NCBI RefSeq assembly: GCF_024734665.1
Contig: NZ_CP102931.1
Span: forward strand, 1,610,001-1,674,000
Direction of reading: 5' to 3'
DNA length: 64,000 bases
Source of the DNA: Variovorax paradoxus
GTDB lineage: Bacteria; Pseudomonadota; Gammaproteobacteria; Burkholderiales; Burkholderiaceae_C
The position numbers and the translations under genes were made by a program. Below the pieces are notes generated by a model. The model worked only from the letters and a program-made list of their open reading frames with translations. It was not told where the DNA came from and did no database searches. Positions 9,391 through 17,808 of this stretch are shown here, piece by piece (position 1 is the stretch's first letter; each line of letters opens with the position of its first letter).

Positions 9391-10731
9391 GTGACTGCCG
9401 CCACGCGCTACGTCTCGCTGCTGGGCCTTGGATTCGGAGACTGCGGCAAGGGACTCTTTACCGACCACCTGTGCGGCGCGTTGCAGGCCCACACCGTGGT
9501 GCGCTTCAACGGCGGCGCGCAGGCCGGGCACAACGTGGTGCTGGCCGACGGTCGGCATCACACCTTCTCGCAGTTCGGCGCCGGCAGTTTTCAGGCGGGC
9601 GTGGGCTCCGTACTTGCGAGCCCGGTGGTGGTGCACCCGACGGCACTGCGCGTAGAGGAAGCGGCATTGCGCCGTGTGGGCGTCGAGGACGCCTTCTCGT
9701 GTTTGCTGATCGACGCTCGCTGCCGCGTGACCACCCCGTTCCACCAGGCTGCAGGGCGGTTGCGCGAATGGGTGCGAGGGGAGGGCGCGCATGGCAGTTG
9801 TGGCGTGGGTGTTGGCGAGACCGTGCGGCACGCGCTTGCTTCACCCGACGAAGCCTTGCTCTACGGCGACTTGCTGCAGCCCGCACGCGCACTTGAAAAA
9901 CTGGAAGCCTCGCGCACCACGCTGCTGCGCGAGTTCGCAACCAACTCAGTTCCCTCGCATGCCGATGCCGCGCAGGAGATCGCCATGCTTCGAGACGACA
10001 CGCTCGCACAGCGCTGGCTGGATGCCGTGGCGCCGTGCCTGAAGCAGTCGCCGCCCGCAAGCGCGGACCGCATCGCTGAACGCCTCGCGCAGCCCGGCAC
10101 AGTGATCTTCGAAGGCGCGCAGGGCGTGCTGCTCGACGAGTGGCGCGGGTTTCATCCGCACACCACGTGGAGCACCATCTCGACCACAGCGGTCGAAGCG
10201 GTGCTGCGCGACATGAGCATCGATGCGCCCGTGCAGCACCTCGGCGTGCTGCGCAGCTATCTCACGCGCCACGGCTCAGGTCCGCTGCCCACGCACGACC
10301 GCGCGCTCGACGCGTGGCTGGCCGAACCGCACAACGCTGACGACGGCTGGCAAGGGGCGTTTCGGCGAGGGCATCCGGATGCGGTGCTGCTGAGGTATGC
10401 GCTCGATGTGGTCGGCAAGCTTGATGGGCTTGTGGCGAGCCATCTCGACGCCATCGAAGGATCGAACCTGCGCTGGTGCTCGGGCTATCGCAGCGCAGAT
10501 GGTTCACGGCTCGACTCGCTGCCTCTCAGCGATGCGCCTGGCCTCGATCACCAGCATGCCCTGACGCAACAGCTGCACACAGCGCAGCCGCTGTACGAGC
10601 CCGGCACCATCGCCACGCAGCAAGAATGGATCGAGCGCGTCGAGACCCTGAGCGGCCTTGCCGTGCGCTACGGTGCCTTCGGCCCGATGCGGAACGCGGT
10701 GAGCGCACTGAAGCCCATCATTCGTCTTTGA
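9391..10731 (+). CDS. Divergent adenylosuccinate synthetase-like (PurA fold) enzyme
   Basis: 446 residues from GTG at 9391, the only start that does not run back into the VWA gene. Homology to PurA is clear: GFGDCGKG (14-21; canonical WGDEGKGK), keeping the catalytic Asp17; RFNGGAQAGHN with the catalytic His47; EGAQGVLLDEWRGFHPH; and VGKLDG near the base-binding KLD. The TTGRxRR aspartate-binding loop is not recognisable; the equivalent stretch reads DDGWQGAFRRGHPDAVLL. It therefore probably ligates or phosphorylates a different substrate. The operon context (VWA and kinase-like genes) is not that of housekeeping purine synthesis. Confidence 0.82.
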   Translation: MTAATRYVSLLGLGFGDCGKGLFTDHLCGALQAHTVVRFNGGAQAGHNVVLADGRHHTFSQFGAGSFQAGVGSVLASPVVVHPTALRVEEAALRRVGVEDAFSCLLIDARCRVTTPFHQAAGRLREWVRGEGAHGSCGVGVGETVRHALASPDEALLYGDLLQPARALEKLEASRTTLLREFATNSVPSHADAAQEIAMLRDDTLAQRWLDAVAPCLKQSPPASADRIAERLAQPGTVIFEGAQGVLLDEWRGFHPHTTWSTISTTAVEAVLRDMSIDAPVQHLGVLRSYLTRHGSGPLPTHDRALDAWLAEPHNADDGWQGAFRRGHPDAVLLRYALDVVGKLDGLVASHLDAIEGSNLRWCSGYRSADGSRLDSLPLSDAPGLDHQHALTQQLHTAQPLYEPGTIATQQEWIERVETLSGLAVRYGAFGPMRNAVSALKPIIRL

Positions 10732-10739
10732 AAGACATC

Positions 10740-11165
10740 GTGCCCTGCAACATTCCCCTGATCGTCGGCGCCGCACTCAGCGCCATCGCCGCACTGCTGC
10801 ATATCTGCGTGATCTTCGGTGGGCCCGCGTGGTATCGCTTCTTCGGCGCGGGCGAGCGCATGGCCGCAGGTGCGGCGGCCGGGCATCTGTATCCGCCCAT
10901 CGTCACGTTGCTGATTGCGTGCGTGCTGGGGGTGTGGGCCGCGTATGCGCTCTCGGGGGCAGGGGTGCTGCAACCGCTGCCGCTGCTGGTGTTCGTGCTG
11001 CCTGCAATCACGGCTGTGTACCTGTTGCGCGGGCTCGTCGTATTGGCGTTGTTCGTCTTCGATCGGCGGCGCTTGACGGCCTTCTGGGTGTGGAGTTCGG
11101 CGATCTGTCTCGTGTTCGGCATCTTCCATCTGGTTGGATTGATCCAGGTGTGGGATAGGCTTTGA
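10740..11165 (+). CDS. Small four-helix membrane protein, unknown function
   Basis: About 141 residues from GTG at 10740; a TTG at 10728 overlapping the PurA-like stop is the alternative. Four hydrophobic segments are visible (LIVGAALSAIAALLHICVIFGG; PIVTLLIACVLGVWAAYAL; LPLLVFVLPAITAVYLLRGL; the last around SSAICLVFGIFHLVGL). The pattern matches small conserved inner-membrane proteins of unknown role. Because it starts at the preceding stop, it is probably translated with the kinase/VWA/PurA-like cluster, though that may be coincidental. Confidence 0.7.
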   Translation: MPCNIPLIVGAALSAIAALLHICVIFGGPAWYRFFGAGERMAAGAAAGHLYPPIVTLLIACVLGVWAAYALSGAGVLQPLPLLVFVLPAITAVYLLRGLVVLALFVFDRRRLTAFWVWSSAICLVFGIFHLVGLIQVWDRL

Positions 11166-11243
11166 ATTTGTCGAATGCGCGTCCGATCGGTTCGTACGCA
11201 TCTGCGCATTGGTAAAAAAATAGATGAAACAAGGGATCAAGGC

Positions 11244-12392
11244 ATGAAGAAATTCGTGGTTTCCGATGTGGCCCGTGGCGGGCCATGCGAGACGCTCGAT
11301 GCGCAGGAAAGCATCCGCAGCCTGCTCGCCAAGCCTGTCGAAGACCTGTACTGCGCGGCCTCTCGTCTCGTCTCATGCGATACACAGCATGCCTTGGTGA
11401 AGGCAGCGCACGACGCCTTCTACGATCACCATCCCCTGGTCATCCGACCAGACGACATCTGGTTCTGCATTGCCCAGGGTTTTGCGACGCATGTGGGGCA
11501 GAACGTTGAAGCGCTCCGGTCGCGATTCGTCGCGCATGAAGGCAAGAAAACACTCGTTGTTGAAAGAGCAGACTTCGTTCTCGGCCAGCCGAACCCATGG
11601 CCCGAAGTCTTCGATGCTTTCTCCGCTCAGATCGGTGAACATGTGGGCGAGCTGAGGGACGTTGTCGGTGCCCGCTTCTCGACCACCACACCTACCGAGG
11701 CAGCCGCGTTCGACGTGTGCCTGATGGAAACCTTCGAGGGGTACTTCGACTATGAGGTGCGCTGCGGTTGCGGCATTCCTGAGATTACGCTGCTCGGCAC
11801 CCCGGAAGACTGGGCTTCGATGATCCCGCGTGTGAAGCAGCTCGCGACCTACGGGCTCGAGGAGTGGGGTGAAACGCTCTGCGGTGTTCTGGACAAGATC
11901 CAGCGCGCTGCAGCGGGCGAGGTCGACATCGATTTCTGGCGCTCTTTCTTTCGCTACCAGAGTGGTTCGGGGCCCTCCGAGCTGACCGGCTGGATCGTTA
12001 CCTTGTTCCCCTACCTGATCGTCGATTGGAGAACCAAGGCGCTTGGGCCAAACAAGTACCTGGGCAACTGGAAGGCGCACTTCGACGCTGCGAATGCGCG
12101 CACGGGATGGCTGCGTTACGACGTGCCATCAGAAGGCCCTGGCATCCATGCGGTGCCGCAGGCGCTGGCCAGCGCGCCCTTGCGCTGCATCGATCTGCTG
12201 AACGGCTCGAAGAAAGAGCTGCGATTTGTAGCGGGTATGTTCGGCGTCGCGCAGGATGGTGACACCGGCGCGCTGTCGGCGAGCTTTGGATGGGCGGTGG
12301 TGCATGAGCTGGCGGTTGATGAGGCCGCCAGCCCGCTTGCCGAGCCAGTGCCTGTTCTCGATGAAGTCACGGGACAGTCTGGCTTCCACTAA
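11244..12392 (+). CDS. DUF4419 family protein
   Basis: 382 residues from ATG at 11244, which has a nearby AAGG ribosome-binding site; a longer frame starts at 11175 without one. The stretch HPLVIRPDDIWFCIAQGF followed by LRSRFVAHEGKKTLVVE is characteristic of DUF4419, a family known in fungi and scattered bacteria with no assigned function. No signal peptide or TM segment is seen. A lipoprotein esterase gene begins 22 nt downstream on the same strand and may be co-transcribed. Confidence 0.8.
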   Translation: MKKFVVSDVARGGPCETLDAQESIRSLLAKPVEDLYCAASRLVSCDTQHALVKAAHDAFYDHHPLVIRPDDIWFCIAQGFATHVGQNVEALRSRFVAHEGKKTLVVERADFVLGQPNPWPEVFDAFSAQIGEHVGELRDVVGARFSTTTPTEAAAFDVCLMETFEGYFDYEVRCGCGIPEITLLGTPEDWASMIPRVKQLATYGLEEWGETLCGVLDKIQRAAAGEVDIDFWRSFFRYQSGSGPSELTGWIVTLFPYLIVDWRTKALGPNKYLGNWKAHFDAANARTGWLRYDVPSEGPGIHAVPQALASAPLRCIDLLNGSKKELRFVAGMFGVAQDGDTGALSASFGWAVVHELAVDEAASPLAEPVPVLDEVTGQSGFH

Positions 12393-12414
12393 AACCATCA
12401 TCAAGGAACGCGAC

Positions 12415-13284
12415 ATGGAGACAAGAGGGATTCTTCGCAGGCTCATGTTCACAGCGGGCTGCGCCCTGCTGCTGGGTCTTTCAGGCTGCGGCGGAGGAGG
12501 CGGTGGTGGCGGAGGGGGCGGCGCAGCGGTATTGCCCGTAGCTCCTGTAGTCACCACACCGCCGCCCGCGAACACCTCGAGCGGCCGGGTGGTCAGCATC
12601 TCGATGAAGTCGGATGCCACGGGCGCGACCTATCCCATCCAGTTCTATCTGCCGGCCGGATACGACAGCGCGACGTCGTCCTATCCCGCGATCTACATCA
12701 CCGATGGCGACGCCGTCTACAACAACAGCGTGACGCGCTTCAAGAACTTCACGGACATCCTCGAGGCGGCGGGCAAGAAGGCGATCGTCGTTGGCATCGG
12801 CGGCACCGCGCGCCGCAACACCGACTATCTGATGCCGGGTGCCAAGGCGTACCACGACTTCCTCACCGGCCAACTGGTGCCGTATGTCGAATCGAACTAC
12901 CGTGCCAACCCGGCCAAACGCATGCTCTCGGGTTTGTCGAACGGCGGCATCTTTGTCGCATGCGCCTTCTTCATGGAGGGCGCGAGCCAATTCACCTTCC
13001 AGTATTTCTTCTCTTCCGAGGCGCCCTTCAACGGCGCACACGACCAGATCGATCCGCTCGAAAGCCAGATGTACGCGAGCAGCAGCGGGCGGGACATCCC
13101 CGTGACCTTGCTGCTCGGATATGGCATCGGCAACGTCGGAGGAACGGTGATCACCGCGATGTACGACCAGATCGCCAGTCGCAACTACAAGGGCCTGCAG
13201 CTGAGCGTGAAGGGCTATCCGGGCGGCCACACGCAGATGGACTTGCCGTCCTTCGAGGACATCGTGGCGAGGTTCATCGACTAG
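12415..13284 (+). CDS. Lipoprotein esterase (alpha/beta hydrolase, enterochelin-esterase-like)
   Basis: 289 residues from ATG at 12415 with AAGGA upstream. A lipobox, GLSGC, is followed by an unbroken glycine run, so the mature protein is lipid-anchored with a flexible linker. The catalytic core is esterase family (PF00756-like): nucleophile motif GLSNGG, and catalytic His probably in GGHTQMD near the C-terminus. The closest functional analogues are putative enterobactin or S-formylglutathione-type esterases; the substrate is unknown. The Gly tract is encoded by GGN repeats and could vary in length. Confidence 0.85.
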   Translation: METRGILRRLMFTAGCALLLGLSGCGGGGGGGGGGGAAVLPVAPVVTTPPPANTSSGRVVSISMKSDATGATYPIQFYLPAGYDSATSSYPAIYITDGDAVYNNSVTRFKNFTDILEAAGKKAIVVGIGGTARRNTDYLMPGAKAYHDFLTGQLVPYVESNYRANPAKRMLSGLSNGGIFVACAFFMEGASQFTFQYFFSSEAPFNGAHDQIDPLESQMYASSSGRDIPVTLLLGYGIGNVGGTVITAMYDQIASRNYKGLQLSVKGYPGGHTQMDLPSFEDIVARFID

Positions 13285-13314
13285 CAGCGCAAGCCGGTCC
13301 CCTTCTTCCATCGG

Positions 13315-14562
13315 TCAGGCTCGGCGGGTGCCTTTGGGCAGCAGAGCCGCCACCACGCCCAGCAGCGGCAGGTAGGCGATGGTCTGGTAGACGAAGGCGA
13401 TGCTGGTGTGGTCTGCGAAGATGCCCAGCACCGCGGCGCCCAGCCCGCCCATTCCGAACGCGAAGCCGAAGAACAGGCCCGACACCATGCCCACCTTGCC
13501 CGGCATCAGCTCTTGCGCATAGACCAGGATCGCCGAGAAGGCCGAGGACAGCACAAGCCCGATCACGACGGTCAGTGCCGTGGTCCAGAACAGATCGGCA
13601 TGCGGCAGCAGGAGCGCGAACGGCGCCACGCCAAGAATGGACACCCAGATCACCGGCTTGCGGCCGATGCGATCGCCAACGGGCCCGCCAAGCAGCGTGC
13701 CCAGCGCCGAGGCGAAGAGGAAGAAGAACAGGTGCAGCTGCGCGTTCTGCACCGTCAGGCCGAAGCGCTCCATCAGGTAGAACGTGTAGAAGCTGCTGAT
13801 GCCCGCCACGTAGAAGTACTTGGAGAAGATCAGCACCAGCAGCACCGCGATGGCGCCCATCACCACCTTGGGCGGATACGGCGCCGCGGCGGCCGGCTTC
13901 TTGCGGCCGGCGGTGGCAACATGGTGCGCGGCATACCAGCGGCTCACCTGCATCAGCAGGACGATGCCCAGCAATGCCGCCAACCCGAACCAGGCCACGC
14001 TGCGCTGGCCGAAGGGCACGATGACGGCGGCAGCCAGCAGCGGCCCAATGGCCGTGCCCGTGTTGCCGCCCACCTGGAACACCGATTGCGCGAAGCCGTG
14101 CTGCCCTCCCGAAGCCAGCCGCGCGATGCGCGACGACTCCGGATGGAAGATGGACGAGCCGATGCCCACGAATGCCGCGGCCAGCAGCACAAAGCCGAAG
14201 CTGGGCGCGAAGGCCAGCAGCATCAGGCCAATCAGCGTGGACATCATTCCGAAGGGCAGCGAATACGGCTGCGGCCGGCGGTCGGTGAACAGGCCCACCA
14301 GCGGCTGCAGCAGCGATGCGGTCAGCTGATAGGTCAGCGTGATCAGCCCGATCTGGGTAAAGCTCAACGAGAACTCACCTTTCAGGATGGGATACATCGC
14401 CAGGATCAGCGACTGCATCATGTCGTTGATCATGTGCGAGCTGCTGATGCCGGCGAGGATGCCGAAGGCCGGCTTGGCTTTTTGAGAAAGAGAGGCCGGA
14501 TCGCTGGCCGCGCCGGTCGGCGTGGCACTGGTGTCCAAGGATGCTGCTGCGGAGGTTGTCAT
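13315..14562 (-). CDS. fsr: MFS exporter, fosmidomycin-resistance (Fsr) type
   Basis: 415 residues with about 12 transmembrane segments. The opening FGILAGISSSHMINDMMQSLILAMYPILK region, with its His-x4-Asp, is characteristic of Fsr. Motif A-like loops GLFTDRRPQPY and GPVGDRIGRKPVI follow. Fsr of E. coli (about 406 aa) effluxes fosmidomycin. The start was set at 14562; the upstream in-frame ATG at 14604 would put 14 odd residues in front. A divergent AraC regulator starts 69 nt away and is the likely controller. Confidence 0.88.
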   Translation of the reverse strand: MTTSAAASLDTSATPTGAASDPASLSQKAKPAFGILAGISSSHMINDMMQSLILAMYPILKGEFSLSFTQIGLITLTYQLTASLLQPLVGLFTDRRPQPYSLPFGMMSTLIGLMLLAFAPSFGFVLLAAAFVGIGSSIFHPESSRIARLASGGQHGFAQSVFQVGGNTGTAIGPLLAAAVIVPFGQRSVAWFGLAALLGIVLLMQVSRWYAAHHVATAGRKKPAAAAPYPPKVVMGAIAVLLVLIFSKYFYVAGISSFYTFYLMERFGLTVQNAQLHLFFFLFASALGTLLGGPVGDRIGRKPVIWVSILGVAPFALLLPHADLFWTTALTVVIGLVLSSAFSAILVYAQELMPGKVGMVSGLFFGFAFGMGGLGAAVLGIFADHTSIAFVYQTIAYLPLLGVVAALLPKGTRRA

Positions 14563-14631
14563 GGGAGAATTATCGAAAGCACCGCAGCGCCTGTCTCGCG
14601 CCAATCCACCAGAAACCCTCGCGAAAAGGAC

Positions 14632-15426
14632 ATGGACTCATCTCGCAAGCCCAAGGCCCTGCCTCAGGTGCTCAAGGAGATCGATGAGGCGCCTACGCCC
14701 GTCACCGGCCGGGCCACCGACTACCCAAGCGGCTGGTACATCGAGCCGCATGCGCACACCAAGCACCAGCTGATCTATGCCGTGCGCGGCGTCATGGTGG
14801 TGCAGGCCCGGGCGGGCCGCTGGGTGGTGCCGCCGACTCGTGCCATCTGGATGCTGGCCGGCATGACCCACGAGATCCGCTGCATCGGGGAAGTGCACAT
14901 GCGCAGCCTGCAGGTGGCGACCGATGCCGCCCCCAAACTGCTGGGCGAAACCCGGGCGGTGGGCATATCGCCCCTGTTGCGCGAACTCATTCGAGCCGCC
15001 ATGGAGGTGCAGCAGCCTTACGTGCCCGGCACCCGCGACGGCCGCGTCATGCGCTTGATTCTGGACGAGCTGCGTGCCTTGCCGGTGCTACCACTGCATC
15101 TGCACATGCCCTCCGACCCGCGGCTGCTGCAGATCTGCGAACTGCTGCAGCAGCAACTGGACGACTCCTCCACCATGGCCGATTGGGCGCGGCGCCTTGC
15201 GGTGAATGTGAAGACGATCCAGCGCCTGTTCGTGAACGAGACCGGCATGACCTTCGGTCAATGGCGACAGCAGGCTCGGCTGCTGCGGGCGCTGGAGCTG
15301 CTGGCGGCCGGCGAGAAAGTCATCGACGTTGCCCTTGCGCTGGGTTACGAAAGCCCCAGTGCCTTTGCCACAATGTTCCGCAAGCAATTCGACCAGACGC
15401 CCAGCCAGTTCTTTGCCGAAGGCTGA
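14632..15426 (+). CDS. AraC family regulator, probable regulator of the fsr-like exporter
   Basis: 264 residues. ATG at 14632 has AAAAGGA just upstream. An N-terminal cupin-type effector domain (about 30-110, YIEPHAHTKHQLIYAVRG with the two metal-type His) is followed by a C-terminal double helix-turn-helix (about 165-262, including WARRLAVNVKTIQRLF and ALGYESPSAFATMFRKQF). This compact cupin-AraC form commonly regulates a divergent transporter. Here the divergent gene is the fosmidomycin-resistance-type exporter. Confidence 0.92.
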   Translation: MDSSRKPKALPQVLKEIDEAPTPVTGRATDYPSGWYIEPHAHTKHQLIYAVRGVMVVQARAGRWVVPPTRAIWMLAGMTHEIRCIGEVHMRSLQVATDAAPKLLGETRAVGISPLLRELIRAAMEVQQPYVPGTRDGRVMRLILDELRALPVLPLHLHMPSDPRLLQICELLQQQLDDSSTMADWARRLAVNVKTIQRLFVNETGMTFGQWRQQARLLRALELLAAGEKVIDVALALGYESPSAFATMFRKQFDQTPSQFFAEG

Positions 15427-15457
15427 GCCCTCGCGGTAATCATCATCAGAACGAGCC

Positions 15458-15994
15458 ATGAAGATCGACGCATTCGACGAAGGCCTTGAGCACCGGAATA
15501 TCGTTCCGTATGACGCTGCATACGCCCGAGTCTTCGCCGGGGTGCAAGAGTACGTGCGAATGCATCTGAGCGACGTGGAACTCGTGCACATCGGGAGCAC
15601 GGCGGTGGTCGGACTGCGTGGCAAGCCGATGATCGACATCACGGCGATCACGTCTCGCGATGACCTTCGGGAAGAGCAGAGGGCGTTCGAGCGCATCGGC
15701 TTTCACCGTCGGCCGGTCTGGGTCGACAGGGATGAGAAGCCGTATGTCTGTGGCTCCGTCTTGCACGAAGGGCGGCGCTTCAACGTCAACATGCACATCT
15801 GTCATCGCGGCGATCCTGTTCACAAGGATTCGCTGGCCTTCATCGACATACTCAGCCGCCGCCCGGATCTGCGCAGAAGATACGAAGAAGCAAAGGATCG
15901 CGCCCACGCGGTAGACCCGGCCAATCCCCAGGTCTACAACCGGGAGAAAGAGGCCGTGATCAAGGAGATAGAGGCGCAGATTCCGAGGGCCTGA
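15458..15994 (+). CDS. GrpB family protein (nucleotidyltransferase fold)
   Basis: 178 residues, typical GrpB length. HIGSTAVVGLRGKPMIDI (about 46-63) carries the G-S...D signature of the GrpB/UPF0157 nucleotidyltransferase-fold family, and ending in a basic helix with RYEEAKDRA is usual. The biochemical role is not established; members are sometimes annotated as dephospho-CoA kinase-like. It starts 31 nt after the AraC gene, but shared transcription is uncertain. Confidence 0.85.
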   Translation: MKIDAFDEGLEHRNIVPYDAAYARVFAGVQEYVRMHLSDVELVHIGSTAVVGLRGKPMIDITAITSRDDLREEQRAFERIGFHRRPVWVDRDEKPYVCGSVLHEGRRFNVNMHICHRGDPVHKDSLAFIDILSRRPDLRRRYEEAKDRAHAVDPANPQVYNREKEAVIKEIEAQIPRA

Positions 15995-16009
15995 ACAAAG
16001 GACGGATGC

Positions 16010-16150
16010 ATGGAAGTTCATCAAATTGGCGCTTCGGAACTCAAGGATCTTCTGGCCTTGTACAGGCATCTCCACGACGCCGATGACCCCTTGCCCGACG
16101 CCGCAACTGTCGCAAAAGCGCCTGCCGACCAGGGCCATTCCTTTCCGTGA
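16010..16150 (+). pseudogene. N-terminal remnant of a GNAT acetyltransferase
   Basis: A 46-codon frame with a good ribosome-binding site (AAAGGA) and ATG at 16010 reads MEVHQIGASELKDLLALYRH followed by LHDADDPLP. That is the standard opening of small GNAT acetyltransferases, which are normally about 150 aa. It stops at 16148-16150, and no acetyl-CoA-binding R/Q-x-x-G-x-G/A motif follows in any frame before the SRPBCC gene, so most of the gene has been deleted. Confidence 0.6.
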
Positions 16151-16195
16151 GCCTCGGAACGAGGCTCATCCTCTTCACTTCAGGAGAACACAACC

Positions 16196-16642
16196 ATGGC
16201 TACCAACACCGTCCGTCTGCACCGCGTGCTGCGCGCTCCGCCGGACCGGCTCTACCGTGCCTTCGTCGAGCCCGGTGCTTTCGAGCGCTGGCTGCCACCA
16301 TTCGGATTCACCGGAAAAGTCCACAGCATGGAGCCCGTGGTCGGAGGCGCCTGGCGCATGTCGTTCACCACCTTTGGTACGGGCCACAGCCACTCGTTCG
16401 GCGGGAAGTACCTGGAGCTCGTTCCCGGCCAGCGCATTGCATACGACGCCACGTTCGACGACCCCAACCTGCCAGGCACCATGAAGACCACCGTGACGCT
16501 GACCCCTGTGTCCTGCGGCACTGAAATGTCCGTCGTGCAGGAAGGCATCCCCGATGTCATTCCTGTCGAGATGTGCTACCTGGGCTGGCAGGAGTCGCTT
16601 GTCGCGCTGGCCCAGTTGGTGGAGCCGAATATTCCGGGTTGA
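16196..16642 (+). CDS. SRPBCC family protein (AHSA1/START-like)
   Basis: 148 residues with a strong ribosome-binding site (CAGGAGAA). The opening RLHRVLRAPPDRLYRAFVEP and then RWLPPFGFTGKVHSMEPVVGG are typical of AHSA1-type SRPBCC ligand-binding domains, which form a hydrophobic cavity. The last helix, CYLGWQESLVALAQLVEP, closes the fold. It is a cytoplasmic protein with unknown ligand. Such genes often follow ArsR regulators, but none is adjacent here. Confidence 0.88.
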   Translation: MATNTVRLHRVLRAPPDRLYRAFVEPGAFERWLPPFGFTGKVHSMEPVVGGAWRMSFTTFGTGHSHSFGGKYLELVPGQRIAYDATFDDPNLPGTMKTTVTLTPVSCGTEMSVVQEGIPDVIPVEMCYLGWQESLVALAQLVEPNIPG

Positions 16643-16765
16643 GGGGGCCGCTTTGAGCTTGTGCTCAGCCTTGGCCAGGTGGTGCCACCTCTCACCTCTC
16701 TGGAGGAGGGCGTTGCGAACTGGCCAGAATTTGCTAACCAAAACTTCAGAGGAAAGGGTAATTCA

Positions 16766-17491
16766 ATGCACCCTGTGATCCGTCTTTTTGCAACCCTCAT
16801 CGTGTTATTGAGCAGCGTGGCAAACGCAGGACAGGGGCGCGAGTACGTCAATTCCTATTTCGAACTCTGGCTCAAGGCCCACAACTTCACGAAATTCGAG
16901 AAGAAGCCGAATGGGCTCTTCTTCCCCGCGCAAGGGGTACTTCTCGACGGTGAGATCCATGAGGCAAAGGAGTTTTCCTCCAGCAAGTTGTACTCGGTCG
17001 AATCCCGGGTTTCCATCACGTTCAAGGATGGGCGTCGGCTCGACGATTTTGTCGTGGGCATAGGGAGCACCGCCGAGGAAGCGTTCAAAGACTCGCTGCA
17101 GAACTTCTGTCTTACGACGCTGCACCCGATCTACGCAGAGCTCTTCGATCATGCCGACTCTCATGTCAGAAAGGATGCATGGGAGATCAACGGCACTCGG
17201 CGCCGGATTTTCTTGTCCGAGTGGGGGCAGCGGGGTGTGTCGATCAATGAGGCCACCCAGAAGCAGATCGAGCAGTTGATCGCTGCGGAGTTGCGGAACA
17301 GCTCCCCGACAAAGGAACTGCAATGGGCGAAGCTGGTTGTTCTGATCGTCAAGGGGAAGGTGGAGCAGGTGGTGTTCACGGTCAACGGCATGCAGGACGA
17401 GCGCATTACGCGACGGCTCTCCGCTTTCAAGTGGCCAGCCTCCGGCGAATTTACGATGGCGAAATTGTTCTTTGTGATCGGTGGGGTGTAG
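16766..17491 (+). CDS. Secreted DUF6348-like protein
   Basis: 241 residues from ATG at 16766, which has a strong GAGGAAAGGG site upstream. A signal peptide is visible (HPVIRLFATLIVLLSSVANA, cleavage likely after ANA). The mature part has alternating strands and an SLQNFCLTTLHPIYAEL stretch that resembles DUF6348, although most members are cytoplasmic. It could be an effector or immunity-type protein; no function can be assigned. Its stop codon directly abuts a remnant of another gene in the same frame, suggesting a recombination junction. Confidence 0.6.
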   Translation: MHPVIRLFATLIVLLSSVANAGQGREYVNSYFELWLKAHNFTKFEKKPNGLFFPAQGVLLDGEIHEAKEFSSSKLYSVESRVSITFKDGRRLDDFVVGIGSTAEEAFKDSLQNFCLTTLHPIYAELFDHADSHVRKDAWEINGTRRRIFLSEWGQRGVSINEATQKQIEQLIAAELRNSSPTKELQWAKLVVLIVKGKVEQVVFTVNGMQDERITRRLSAFKWPASGEFTMAKLFFVIGGV

Positions 17492-17626
17492 TCGCTCGAG
17501 CTGGCGCCGCCCTATGTGCAGACGGAACTCACGGGCGACAGCCAGGCATCCGACCCGCGTGCCATGCCGCTTGCCGCGTACGTGGCGGAGGTCATGCAAC
17601 TGCTCCTCAACAGCGCGCGCTCTCCT
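17492..17626 (+). pseudogene. C-terminal remnant of a short-chain dehydrogenase
   Basis: Directly after the previous stop, in the same frame and with no start codon, the sequence reads SLELAPPYVQTELTG, then DPRAMPLAAYVAEVMQLL. This is the C-terminal signature of DltE-like SDR oxidoreductases (E-x-A-P-P-x-V-x-T-x-L ... MPL-x-x-x-x-x-x-x-M). The catalytic Tyr-x3-Lys and Rossmann parts are absent, so only a tail survives. The remaining gap to 17808 holds no gene. Confidence 0.55.
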
Positions 17627-17808
17627 GAAACAACGCCGCTGCCTCTTGCGCCAACTCCGCCGCGAGCCAGAGCACGTTGTTCAGATGTTCCCTAGGAAGT
17701 CTCGATTTGCGGGAATAACTTTTCTTCAGCCCACAATGGCGGCTTGAGTACAACGAAGTCGTGGCGTCGGGTTTCTTCTCCACTTCTTCACAATGGGAGC
17801 GCGACCTG

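Noticed and set aside
7152..9404. A 750-codon minus-strand open frame over the kinase/VWA genes
   Set aside because: No domain match, no ribosome-binding site, and it is fully antisense to genes with clear motifs.
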